Positions 1 to 6,519 of a stretch of 37,360 nucleotides of DNA are shown in pieces. Origin of the DNA: JAIOTG01 sp964644045. Lineage in GTDB: Bacteria > Patescibacteriota > Patescibacteriia > Patescibacteriales > JAGXOH01. The DNA is taken from NCBI GenBank assembly GCA_964644045.1, contig CAZXUK010000009.1:1-37360 (forward strand). Reading direction: 5' to 3'. Below the pieces are notes generated by a model, which worked only from the letters and a program-made list of their open reading frames with translations, was not told the DNA's origin and did no database searches. How positions within the stretch are numbered: position 1 is the stretch's first letter; each line of letters opens with the position of its first letter. Position numbers and translations under genes: made by a program.

Positions 1-291
1 TTGGTTCGAGGCAATCATGACGGCAAATCCAATAATTGGTATTTAAATCATGGCTGGGATTTTGTCTGCCAAGAGTTCAGGGATAAATATTTCGGCCAGG
101 AGATTTTATTCAGCCATATGCCGGCTGATATTAAAAAAGATTATGAAATTAATATACATGCTCATTTTCACAATATTTCGGAAGAATTCCATGAAAAAGA
201 GTTAATAGCTTTAAAAAACAAGAAGCAAAAATTATTTGCCCAAGAATACTTGGGATACGAGCCAATTTTGCTCAAGGATTTTTTAAATTAG
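1..291 (+). CDS. Metallophosphoesterase, C-terminal part (5' truncated by window edge)
   Basis: Open from the first base to a TAG stop at 289-291, so the gene begins outside the window and the TTG at 1 is unlikely to be its start. The fragment begins with RGNHD, the Asn-His-Asp block of calcineurin-like metallophosphoesterases. It then has LFSHMP and an INIHAHFH segment, which match the later metal-binding histidine blocks (GH.H type). Proteins of this size and pattern are usually small phosphodiesterases or phosphatases with a two-metal centre. The substrate cannot be told from this fragment. The next features downstream are tRNA genes, so it is the last gene of its unit. Confidence 0.75.
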   Translation: MVRGNHDGKSNNWYLNHGWDFVCQEFRDKYFGQEILFSHMPADIKKDYEINIHAHFHNISEEFHEKELIALKNKKQKLFAQEYLGYEPILLKDFLN

Positions 292-338
292 GCCTTGTCA
301 AAACAGATTCTTTTTGTTATTATAATTTTAAATAATTT

Positions 339-361
339 CTGCTTTTCCGTGAGCAGTTTTT
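339..361 (+). terminator. Weak hairpin plus T-run after the phosphoesterase
   Basis: CTGCT at 339-343 pairs with AGCAG at 352-356 around an 8-nt loop and is followed by five Ts. The stem is short, but the position 45 bases after the stop codon suits an intrinsic terminator. Confidence 0.35.
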
Positions 362-445
362 ATTTTATAAATTTATAATTTATAAAATCGCGGAATTTCG
401 CTGAACAAACGCGGAAAACGCGGAATTATTATTTAGTTAGATTAT

Positions 446-518
446 GCGCCGTTAGCTCAGTCGGTAGAGCAGCAGCCTTTTAAGCTGATGGTCGGAGGTT
501 CGAATCCTCCACGGCGCA
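446..518 (+). tRNA. tRNA-Lys (anticodon TTT)
   Basis: Complete cloverleaf by eye: acceptor GCGCCGT 446-452 pairs with ACGGCGC 511-517. The D-stem is GCTC/GAGC. The anticodon loop CTTTTAA carries TTT at 479-481. The T-arm is GGAGG-TTCGAAT-CCTCC. The discriminator is A518 and no CCA is encoded. The first anticodon-stem pair is a G-A mismatch. Unlike the other tRNAs here, no interrupted partial copy lies next to it. A perfect AT-rich hairpin follows. Confidence 0.95.
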
Positions 519-523
519 CCGCT

Positions 524-552
524 TTAAAAAACTTTTTAGAAAAGTTTTTTAA
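524..552 (+). terminator. AT-rich perfect hairpin after tRNA-Lys
   Basis: TTAAAAAACTTTT (524-536) and AAAAGTTTTTTAA (540-552) form a 13-bp perfect stem with loop TAG. Runs of Ts lie on the 3' arm and shortly after. This is a plausible terminator for tRNA-Lys and is symmetric enough to work in both directions. Confidence 0.5.
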
Positions 553-579
553 TATTTTTCAAAATTTAAGGTATCAATT

Positions 580-664
580 AAATTTTTATAACGAGCAAAG
601 CTCTACGGTCATAAAAATTTACATTAATGATTTAAGGTTTATAATTTTAAATCATAAACCTTAA
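580..664. repeat. Two AT-rich inverted repeats between tRNA-Lys and tRNA-Thr
   Basis: AAATTTTTAT (580-589) pairs with ATAAAAATTT (611-620); a small GAGC-AAA-GCTC hairpin (593-603) lies inside it. A second stem pairs TTAAGGTTTAT (632-642) with ATAAACCTTAA (654-664). No reading frame of note crosses them. Their role is unknown; they fill the spacer before the interrupted tRNA-Thr copy. Confidence 0.6.
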
Positions 665-691
665 GTCCTTAAATTTGAAATGAAAACCGTT

Positions 692-764
692 ACTTTAGCT
701 CAGCTGATCCGCCTTGCCAAAGCCGAGCTTTTGCTCGGCGAGGCGGGTTAGAGCGACTGTCTTG
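692..764 (+). repeat. Interrupted 5' partial copy of tRNA-Thr with inserted GC-rich palindrome
   Basis: Bases 692-706 and 750-764 together repeat the 5' half of the intact tRNA-Thr at 802 (TTAGCTCAGCTG, then AGAGCGACTGTCTTG). Between them 43 bases replace part of the D-loop. The insert is a two-level palindrome: outer CCGCCT (709-714) with AGGCGG (741-746), inner GCCGAGC (722-728) with GCTCGGC (733-739). The copy stops in the anticodon loop, so it cannot make a tRNA. Related palindromes lie at 15206 and 36475. Confidence 0.85.
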
Positions 765-801
765 CGTAGATTTATTAAATAAATCTTTTTAAATTTTTTA
801 T

Positions 802-875
802 GCCACCTTAGCTCAGCTGGTCAGAGCGACTGTCTTGTAAACAGTAGGTCGTCGGTTCGACTCCGACAGGTGGCT
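802..875 (+). tRNA. tRNA-Thr (anticodon TGT)
   Basis: Acceptor GCCACCT 802-808 pairs with AGGTGGC 868-874. The D-arm is GCTC-AGCTGGTCA-GAGC. The anticodon stem is ACTGT/ACAGT with loop CTTGTAA (TGT). The T-arm is GTCGG-TTCGACT-CCGAC. Discriminator T875, no encoded CCA. It is flanked on both sides by partial copies of itself (692-764 and 918-980), each interrupted by a palindrome. Confidence 0.95.
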
Positions 876-917
876 CATTTGTTTGTATACTATATTTCTT
901 AAATTAGCGGAATAAAT

Positions 918-980
918 AGGTCAAGGTTTCGATTTTAACGCCCGGCGAATGCCGGGCGACTCCGACAGGTGGCTCATTTT
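918..980 (+). repeat. Interrupted 3' partial copy of tRNA-Thr with GAAT-loop palindrome
   Basis: AGGTC and GGTTTCGA (918-932) followed by CGACTCCGACAGGTGGCT (957-974) reproduce the 3' part of tRNA-Thr. The match even continues into the flank CTCATTT. The T-loop is split by a 24-bp insert whose core is the perfect hairpin CCCGGC-GAAT-GCCGGG (941-956). CGA occurs on both sides of the insert, as a short target duplication would leave. The same 16-mer occurs in reverse orientation at 18859-18874 inside a tRNA-Leu fragment. Confidence 0.85.
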
Positions 981-1017
981 TATTTAGTGATTTAGGATTT
1001 AAGATTTTTGATTTAAG

Positions 1018-1045
1018 CTCTTGGGGTTTTTCCCGAGAGTTTTTT
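1018..1045 (+). terminator. Intrinsic terminator upstream of mtaB
   Basis: CTCTTGGG (1018-1025) pairs with CCCGAGAG (1032-1039), with one G-T pair, followed by a T-run. It separates the tRNA-Thr region from mtaB, whose predicted -35 box starts in the same T-run. Confidence 0.65.
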
Positions 1046-1072
1046 GATTAAAAACAAAATTGTGGCTAAAAT
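1044..1072 (+). promoter_or_regulatory. Predicted leaderless promoter of mtaB
   Basis: TTGATT (1044-1049), 17-bp spacer, TAAAAT (1067-1072), then only six bases before the ATG at 1079. Transcription would start at or within a base or two of the start codon, leaving no room for an SD. The same geometry occurs at cysS. Confidence 0.6.
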
Positions 1073-1078
1073 AAAAAT

Positions 1079-2338
1079 ATGGGAAAAATAAAATTTAAAA
1101 TTTATACCTTGGGCTGTAAGGTTAATCAGTATGATTCCCGGTCATTGCAAAAAGCTTTATTTCAAACCGATTTTGTGGAAGTGGAAAAAAACGCTGATTT
1201 GGCAGTGGTAAATACTTGCGCTGTTACCGGGAGTGCTATTCGTAAAGACAGAAGAATGGTTAAGAAGGCAAAAAAAGAAAATCCTAAAGCTAAATTAGTG
1301 GTTATGGGTTGTTTGCCTGAAATTAGAAGAGGAGAATTTGATAATTTTTCCCCGGATATTGTCCATGGTACGGGCAGACAGGCTGAGCTTTGGCAAAAAA
1401 TTCAGGCCTTGTTTAATAAATCCGTTATTTTCAAAGATTTTTCCGGAATTGTTTCTGAAGACAGGGCGCGTTATTTTTTGAAAATTCAGGATGGTTGTGA
1501 GCAGTTTTGCTCTTATTGTATTATTCCTTATACTCGCGGGAAGTTAAAAAGCCGTGTCCGAAAAGAAATTTTGGCTGAGGCGCAAGAAGCTGTCCGGGTC
1601 GGTTTTAGTGAAATTGTTCTTACCGGCATTCATTTGGGTTTGTATGGCGTGGACAGAAAAGAAAAATATGATTTAGTTGATTTGTTAACAGAAATTTTAA
1701 AAATCAAGGGCTTGGGAAGGATTAGGTTAAGTTCAATTGAGGTAACCGAGGTGAGAAGCGATTTAATAGAATTAATGAAAAACAATTCCCGAATTTGTCC
1801 TCATCTTCACATTCCTTTGCAAGCCGGTTCAGATAAAATACTTAAGGCCATGAATCGACCCTATGACACTAAATACTTTGAAGAAAAAGTTAAGGAAATC
1901 AGAAAAGAAATTCCAAAGATTGCCCTAAGCACTGATGTTATTGTGGGTTTTCCGGGAGAAGGCAAAGAAGATTTTAGGCAGACTTGTGATCTTATTCAAA
2001 AGATAGGTTTTAGTCGTCTTCATGTTTTTCCTTTTTCAGCTCACCCCGAAACCCCGGCTTATAAATTAAAATCCCAAGTATCGGAATTAGAAAAGGCCAA
2101 ACGAGCGGATAAATTGAGGAAATTGGGCCGGGAGCTGGAGGGGCAATACAAAAATAAATTTAAAAATAAGGAATTGGAGGTGGTAGTGGAAAATTGTAAA
2201 AAAAATACAATAAAAGGAAAGAGCCAGTATTATTTTGACCTAACTTTTAAAGCAGAAGAGGCGGGAGTTATTTTTAGTCAAAAAAACCGCTTAATAGGAA
2301 AGATTATTAGAATAAAGGAGAAAAATATGTTAAAATAA
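1079..2338 (+). CDS. mtaB: tRNA t6A37 methylthiotransferase MtaB-type (radical SAM)
   Basis: Adds a methylthio group to N6-threonylcarbamoyladenosine at position 37 of ANN-reading tRNAs. The 419 residues are normal for the family. The N-terminal UPF0004 domain has its three cluster cysteines C13 (TLGCKVNQYDS), C47 (NTCAV) and C78 (MGCLPE). The radical-SAM motif is GCEQFCSYC (C140, C144, C147), followed by the core to about residue 345 and a TRAM-like RNA-binding tail. GCKVNQ near the N-terminus fits MtaB better than MiaB or RimO. It starts 6 bases after a -10 box and is followed 23 bases later by the VWA gene, with which it probably shares a transcript. Confidence 0.92.
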   Translation: MGKIKFKIYTLGCKVNQYDSRSLQKALFQTDFVEVEKNADLAVVNTCAVTGSAIRKDRRMVKKAKKENPKAKLVVMGCLPEIRRGEFDNFSPDIVHGTGRQAELWQKIQALFNKSVIFKDFSGIVSEDRARYFLKIQDGCEQFCSYCIIPYTRGKLKSRVRKEILAEAQEAVRVGFSEIVLTGIHLGLYGVDRKEKYDLVDLLTEILKIKGLGRIRLSSIEVTEVRSDLIELMKNNSRICPHLHIPLQAGSDKILKAMNRPYDTKYFEEKVKEIRKEIPKIALSTDVIVGFPGEGKEDFRQTCDLIQKIGFSRLHVFPFSAHPETPAYKLKSQVSELEKAKRADKLRKLGRELEGQYKNKFKNKELEVVVENCKKNTIKGKSQYYFDLTFKAEEAGVIFSQKNRLIGKIIRIKEKNMLK

Positions 2339-2361
2339 AATAAATAATTTTAAAAAAATTT

Positions 2362-4152
2362 ATGAAAAAATTTTGGAAAAAATCCAAAGACTTTCACTTA
2401 CCCAACCATCTTTCTATTCCTTTGCTTTTTGCCATTGTCATAGGGGTAGCCATGGTCGGGGTTTTTCTGCTTCACGATTTAGCCAACACTTCTTTTTATA
2501 ATCAGTGGTTGACTAATAATCAAATTCAGCGAGATGATTGGCGGTATAATTCCGAATCTCTTATGGCTGACAGCACAAGAAGTAATAAAGGAGTTCAATT
2601 TGGCGCTCCTATGGCTACCCAAAATGTGGCCGAATCTTCTAAAATAGGTTTATCAGCCGGGGGAGCTAAGGATGTTAATAATTTCCGGGACAATATTGAG
2701 AATGATTATCTTCCCTTAACTACTGATATTACCTATGAAGGACTTTTTTATGATTATTATTTTGACACAGGCGCAACTGAGGAATGTGAAGATCTTTTTT
2801 GCCCTTCCTATACTACCGCTGTTTCTCCGGATCCTTTTTCAGAAGAAGAGGATTACTATTTGTCAGTTGGTCTTAATTCCGGATTGGAGGCGGAAGATTT
2901 TGAGCGCAAAAAGCTTAATTTGGTAGTGGTTCTGGATATTTCCGGTTCCATGGGTTCGGCTTTTAATAAATATTATTATGATCGTTTTGGTAATAAACAG
3001 GAGTTGGAAATTGAAGAAGAAGAAATGGATAAATCCAAAATGGAAGTAGCCGCTAAGTCTATCAATTCTCTTTTAACTCACCTAAAAGATGAAGATCGTT
3101 TTGGCATGGTTTTATTTGACAATTCATCTTATTTGGCTAAACCTTTAAATTTAGTTGAAAATACGGATATGGAGGCCATAAAGGACCACATTTCCGAGTT
3201 AAAACCGCGTGGCGGGACCAATATGTCTGCGGGAATGAAAGAAGCCTCCAAACTTTACGAGGATAAAAAAAATATAAATCAAGAAGAATATGAAAATAGA
3301 GTTATATTTTTAACCGACGCCATGCCCAATTTGGGTGAGGTAGGAGAAGAAAGCCTGCTGGGCATAACCAGAGACAATTCCCAAGATAAAATTTATTCCA
3401 CCCTTATTGGGATTGGAGTAGATTTTAACACTGAACTAACCGAGGCTATAACCAAAATTCGCGGAGCCAATTATTATTCCGTTCATTCCCCCGAGCAATT
3501 TAGGAAAAGAATGGATGAACAATTTGAATATATGGTCACCCCCTTGGTTTTTGATTTAAATTTAACTTTAGATTCTCAAGGGTATGATATTTTAAAAGTT
3601 TACGGCTCGCCGGAGGCGGATGAGGCTACGGGCGAGATCATGAAAGTTAATACTTTATTTCCTTCCCAAACCAAGGAAGACGAAACTCGAGGAGGTTTAG
3701 TGCTTTTGAAGTTAAAGAAGTTATCAGACGATCCGGAATTAACCTTAAAAGTGAGTTATGAAGATAGGTCAGGGAAAAAATATCAGAGTCAAACTAAAGT
3801 TAATTGGCAAGGAGAGGAAGAATTTTATGATAATTCCGGAATTAGAAAGGGAATAATCTTGGCCCGTTATGCTGATTTGCTTAAGAATTGGATTAAAGAT
3901 GAGAGGGTAAGCGAGGGAGGAGATGTTGTGATTTCTCCTAAAGTGGGAGAGGAAAGAGGAATAATTATTCCTCCGCCTTTTCCGCCTGAGCTGGGAGAGT
4001 GGGAGAGACAATCTATGCCCCTGCAAATCTCCGCAGAATATCAAGGCCTGTTTCAAGAGTTTAAAAAGTATTTAGAAGCAGAAAAAAATAATTTAAAAGA
4101 CGAGGACTTGACCCAAGAAGTCAAAATATTGGATAAATTAATTAATTACTAA
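2362..4152 (+). CDS. Membrane-anchored VWA-domain surface protein
   Basis: 596 residues. A short basic N-terminus and one hydrophobic segment (about 18-38) suggest a signal anchor with the rest outside the cell. The von Willebrand A domain begins near residue 186 with a complete MIDAS: DISGS (192-196), T286 in RGGTNMSAG, and D319 in LTDAMPN. Upstream (residues 110-180) is an acidic region with a YEGLFYDYYFDT segment. Downstream are beta-rich sequence and a proline-rich IIIPPPFPPE stretch before a helical tail. VWA proteins of this kind bind a ligand through a metal ion in adhesion or envelope complexes. The ligand is not known. No SD; ATG follows ATTT. It is followed 4 bases later by a small membrane protein. 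Confidence 0.8.
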   Translation: MKKFWKKSKDFHLPNHLSIPLLFAIVIGVAMVGVFLLHDLANTSFYNQWLTNNQIQRDDWRYNSESLMADSTRSNKGVQFGAPMATQNVAESSKIGLSAGGAKDVNNFRDNIENDYLPLTTDITYEGLFYDYYFDTGATEECEDLFCPSYTTAVSPDPFSEEEDYYLSVGLNSGLEAEDFERKKLNLVVVLDISGSMGSAFNKYYYDRFGNKQELEIEEEEMDKSKMEVAAKSINSLLTHLKDEDRFGMVLFDNSSYLAKPLNLVENTDMEAIKDHISELKPRGGTNMSAGMKEASKLYEDKKNINQEEYENRVIFLTDAMPNLGEVGEESLLGITRDNSQDKIYSTLIGIGVDFNTELTEAITKIRGANYYSVHSPEQFRKRMDEQFEYMVTPLVFDLNLTLDSQGYDILKVYGSPEADEATGEIMKVNTLFPSQTKEDETRGGLVLLKLKKLSDDPELTLKVSYEDRSGKKYQSQTKVNWQGEEEFYDNSGIRKGIILARYADLLKNWIKDERVSEGGDVVISPKVGEERGIIIPPPFPPELGEWERQSMPLQISAEYQGLFQEFKKYLEAEKNNLKDEDLTQEVKILDKLINY

Positions 4153-4156
4153 TTTT

Positions 4157-4405
4157 ATGCCGAAAAATAATTTAGAAGATCAAAATAATTCGCAAAAGCA
4201 AAAGAGCCGAACCAAAATGGATTATTTTACCTTTTTGGGTTTACTCGCGGGAAGTATTTTAGGAGTTTTTACCTTTTGGATTTTTTCCTCTGCCTTTTTT
4301 ATTCTTTTTCCTTTTATTGGAGGAGTTTTGGGTCTGGTTGCCGGATTGATTATAGACAAAAAAGAGGAAATAGAAAGCAAGAAGCAGATTTTTAGGAATA
4401 GATAA
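4157..4405 (+). CDS. Small two-helix membrane protein
   Basis: 82 residues: a polar basic N-terminus (1-22), then two closely spaced hydrophobic segments (about 23-45 and 47-66) rich in glycine (GLLAGSILG, GGVLGLVAGL), and a charged C-terminus. The glycine spacing resembles small helical-hairpin membrane proteins. No family is recognised. It lies 4 bases after the VWA gene and is very likely co-transcribed with it, so it may be a partner or anchor for that protein (inference). A strong terminator follows at 4512. Confidence 0.7.
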   Translation: MPKNNLEDQNNSQKQKSRTKMDYFTFLGLLAGSILGVFTFWIFSSAFFILFPFIGGVLGLVAGLIIDKKEEIESKKQIFRNR

Positions 4406-4511
4406 AATCTCACCGTTTAGATGGATTTTAAAACTTTTTTCAAAATTATTTAAATTAACTTTTCTTTCTACCTTTGGCTATCAGGGATTCTCATCCCCGT
4501 AGGACACAAAC

Positions 4512-4543
4512 AAAAAGATGCCACTTCGTGACATCTTTTTTTT
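4512..4543 (+). terminator. Intrinsic terminator ending the mtaB-VWA operon
   Basis: AAAAAGATG (4512-4520) pairs with CATCTTTTT (4532-4540). After one mismatch the stem continues as CAC-TTC-GTG. Eight Ts end it. The A-tract on the 5' arm also lets it work on the minus strand for the tRNA-Glu side. Confidence 0.8.
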
Positions 4544-4584
4544 GTAGCCCATAGGGGCCCAGCCCTTCTTGGGGAAGGGCTGGG
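4541..4584 (-). repeat. Partial 3' copy of tRNA-Glu joined to a perfect palindrome
   Basis: The 17 bases 4541-4557 are identical to the 3' end of tRNA-Glu (minus strand) plus three flanking bases (compare 4642-4658). They break exactly at the T-stem/T-loop junction. There a perfect 10-bp hairpin begins: CCCAGCCCTT (4558-4567) with AAGGGCTGGG (4575-4584). No tRNA sequence is recognisable on the far side, so this copy is one-sided. Confidence 0.8.
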
Positions 4585-4645
4585 TAAAAATCTCACCGCT
4601 AAGATTTTGCCCTCTAAAGTTTTTATATTTTTATCTTTTTATTTG

Positions 4646-4717
4646 TAGCCCATAGGGGAGTCGAACCCCTGTTACCAGGATGAGAACCTGGCGTCCTAAC
4701 CACTAGACGAATGGGCC
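4646..4717 (-). tRNA. tRNA-Glu (anticodon CTC)
   Basis: Read on the minus strand: acceptor GGCCCAT pairs with ATGGGCT (one G-T pair), D-arm GTCTAGTGGTTAGGAC, anticodon arm CCAGG-TTCTCAT-CCTGG (CTC), T-arm AGGGG-TTCGACT-CCCCT, discriminator A. No encoded CCA. A partial copy of its 3' end with a palindrome lies downstream at 4541-4584, and AT-rich short repeats lie on its 5' side. Confidence 0.93.
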
Positions 4718-4815
4718 AATATTGGAATTATGAATTATGAATTACGAATATTGAATTTAGTATTTGGAATTTTGAATTGTGAATGTTAATTAAAAATAAG
4801 TAAAATATGTAAAAT
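4718..4815. repeat. AT-rich short repeats on the 5' side of tRNA-Glu
   Basis: Degenerate tandem copies of a GAATTATGAATTA-like unit fill 4722-4785. Bases 4792-4815 are a 24-bp AT-rich block whose exact reverse complement occurs at 36438-36461, next to tRNA-Gln. No coding potential is seen. The block is a spacer sequence shared between two distant tRNA loci. Confidence 0.6.
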
Positions 4816-4848
4816 AATTAAAATAAGTGGACACCCCCTGCTTATTTT
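4812..4848 (-). terminator. Candidate terminator after fmt
   Basis: On the minus strand AAAATAAG (4848-4841) pairs with CTTATTTT (4827-4820) around a 13-base loop and is followed by AATTATTTT. The stem is AT-rich, so confidence is modest. It lies 22 bases after the fmt stop. Confidence 0.4.
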
Positions 4849-4870
4849 ATTTTTTAGATATATTTTTAGT

Positions 4871-5815
4871 TTAAGCTAAAATTTTCCCCTCAACGTCCGG
4901 GTGACCTTTTAGAAAATCCGGGGCAGACATTTCTTTCCCTCCTTCTAACTGTAATTTTTTTATTATTAAAGCATTTTGACCGCATTGGACCGCTAACTTG
5001 TTTTTAAATAAAAAAAGTTTCCCAACCGGAAATTTATTAATAGGTAAAAATCTGTGCTCCACTTCTTTTATTTTTAAATTTTTACCGTTTAATTTTGTAT
5101 GAGTTCCGGGCACCGGATTAAGGGCCCGAACTTTTTTTTCTATAATTTTAGCGTTCTCTTGCCAATCTATTTTACCGTCTTGTTTGTTTAGCTTGGGAGC
5201 GTAACTTGCTTCTTCTTCTTTTTGAGGTTGCGGTTTTATTTTACCTTCCAAATATTCTTTTAGAGCCGTAACTAAGATTTCGGCTCCTTTTTGAGAAAGT
5301 TTGTCATGGAGGGTTTTTAAAGTTTCTTCCTTGTCCAGCTTAATTTTATTTTGTTTTATAATCGGTCCGGTGTCAAGTCCCGCGTCCATTTTCATTAATG
5401 TTACACCCGTGTATTCGTCTTCGTTTAGTATGGGGGCGGCTATAACTCCGGCTCCGCGGTAGCGAGGAAGTAAAGAGCCATGAAAATTAAAAGATCCGTG
5501 TTTGGGTAAATTTAATATTCTTTCCGGAATAATTTGTCCATAAGAGACCACGACCAAAGCGTCCGCTCTGAACTCTGAAATTTCTTTTTCAATTTTCTCA
5601 ATTTTTTCCGGTTGCAGAACCGGAATATTATTTTTTTGAGCCAATTTTTTAATCGGGGGAGCGGTTATTTTTTGTCCTCGCCCTGCCTTTCTATCCGGCT
5701 GAGTTATTACGGCCAAGATGTTAAAAGAATCATCTCGAATCAAGCCCTTCAGAGAAGGAAGGGCGAATTCCGGGGTGCCGGCAAAAATTAGATTATATTT
5801 ATAAGAATTACTCAT
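4871..5815 (-). CDS. fmt: Methionyl-tRNA formyltransferase
   Basis: Transfers a formyl group from 10-formyl-tetrahydrofolate to initiator Met-tRNA. The 314 residues match the family length. The N-terminal formyltransferase domain has LIFAGTPEFA, the catalytic loop HGSLLPRYRGAG and the DAGLDTG segment. The C-terminal tRNA-binding domain (about 205-314) has the usual KLNKQDGKIDW start and VRALNPVPGT. Peptide deformylase, its functional partner, lies on the same strand at 6502-6972, but the two are separated by an opposite-strand DedA gene. No SD is present before the ATG. Confidence 0.95.
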   Translation of the reverse strand: MSNSYKYNLIFAGTPEFALPSLKGLIRDDSFNILAVITQPDRKAGRGQKITAPPIKKLAQKNNIPVLQPEKIEKIEKEISEFRADALVVVSYGQIIPERILNLPKHGSFNFHGSLLPRYRGAGVIAAPILNEDEYTGVTLMKMDAGLDTGPIIKQNKIKLDKEETLKTLHDKLSQKGAEILVTALKEYLEGKIKPQPQKEEEASYAPKLNKQDGKIDWQENAKIIEKKVRALNPVPGTHTKLNGKNLKIKEVEHRFLPINKFPVGKLFLFKNKLAVQCGQNALIIKKLQLEGGKEMSAPDFLKGHPDVEGKILA

Positions 5816-5865
5816 GACAAGTTTTAATTTTTATGATTTAATGTTAGATATATAATTTTATATTT

Positions 5866-6519
5866 ATGGAAATTTTAATTTCTTTTGTTTTTGCCTATAT
5901 CAATACTCTAAATTATGGTTTTGTTTTTCTTTTAATGGCCCTGGAAAGCTCTTTGGTGCCTTTTCCTTCAGAGATTATAGTTCCTCCGGCCGCTTTTATG
6001 GCCCAGCAGGGTGATCTTAGTATTTCGGGGGTGGTTGTAGCGGGAATATTGGGAAGTATGGTCGGAGCTGTTTTTAACTATTTTTTAGCTTATTATTTGG
6101 GAAGAACTTTAATATACAGATGGGTCGAGACTAAAATGGCCAAAGCTCTATTAATAAATAAAAGAAAGTTGGAAAAGTCGGAAAAGTTTTTTTTAAAGTA
6201 TGGCAAAATATCCACTTTTATCGGACGTTTAATTCCGGTAGTCAGACAACTCATTTCTCTGCCGGCCGGGTTCTCTCGCATGAATTTCAAAAGTTTTTGT
6301 TTATTTACTTTTTTAGGCTCATCGATTTGGGTGATAATTTTGGCCTTTTTGGGGTATTTTTTCGGGAGTAACCAAGAACTTCTAAGTGAATATTATAAAG
6401 AGATTTCTTTTTTGTTTTTATTTTTGGGAATAGCTTTTTTGTTTATAAGTTTGATAATAAAAAAGATAAGAAGAAAAGAGAAAAAGAAAAAAAAGACTTT
6501 TTTAAGAAGATTTTTTTAG
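5866..6519 (+). CDS. DedA-family membrane protein
   Basis: 217 residues with the DedA (SNARE-associated/VTT) layout: an N-terminal hydrophobic region with FPSEIIVPPAAFMA, a glycine-rich re-entrant segment around GSMVGAVFNYFLAYYLGR, the conserved amphipathic stretch KYGKISTFIGRLIPVVRQ with its essential arginines, LPAGFSRM, and two C-terminal helices. Members act in the inner membrane and are linked to lipid-carrier (undecaprenyl phosphate or phospholipid) translocation and membrane-potential homeostasis. TATAAT at 5851-5856 lies nine bases before the ATG, so the leader is very short. Its lysine-rich last residues overlap the 3' end of def by 18 bases (convergent). Confidence 0.88.
   Translation: MEILISFVFAYINTLNYGFVFLLMALESSLVPFPSEIIVPPAAFMAQQGDLSISGVVVAGILGSMVGAVFNYFLAYYLGRTLIYRWVETKMAKALLINKRKLEKSEKFFLKYGKISTFIGRLIPVVRQLISLPAGFSRMNFKSFCLFTFLGSSIWVIILAFLGYFFGSNQELLSEYYKEISFLFLFLGIAFLFISLIIKKIRRKEKKKKKTFLRRFF

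Noticed and set aside
918..980. Partial tRNA 3' copies as attachment sites of an integrated phage or island
   Set aside because: Each copy is itself interrupted by a palindrome, no integrase or cargo lies between intact and partial copies, and similar 5' copies exist, which site-specific integration would not give.
4480..4506. Further degenerate tRNA-Glu anticodon-arm fragment (GGGATTCTCATCCC region)
   Set aside because: The similarity is short, partly inverted and could be chance; not strong enough beside the clear copy at 4541-4557.
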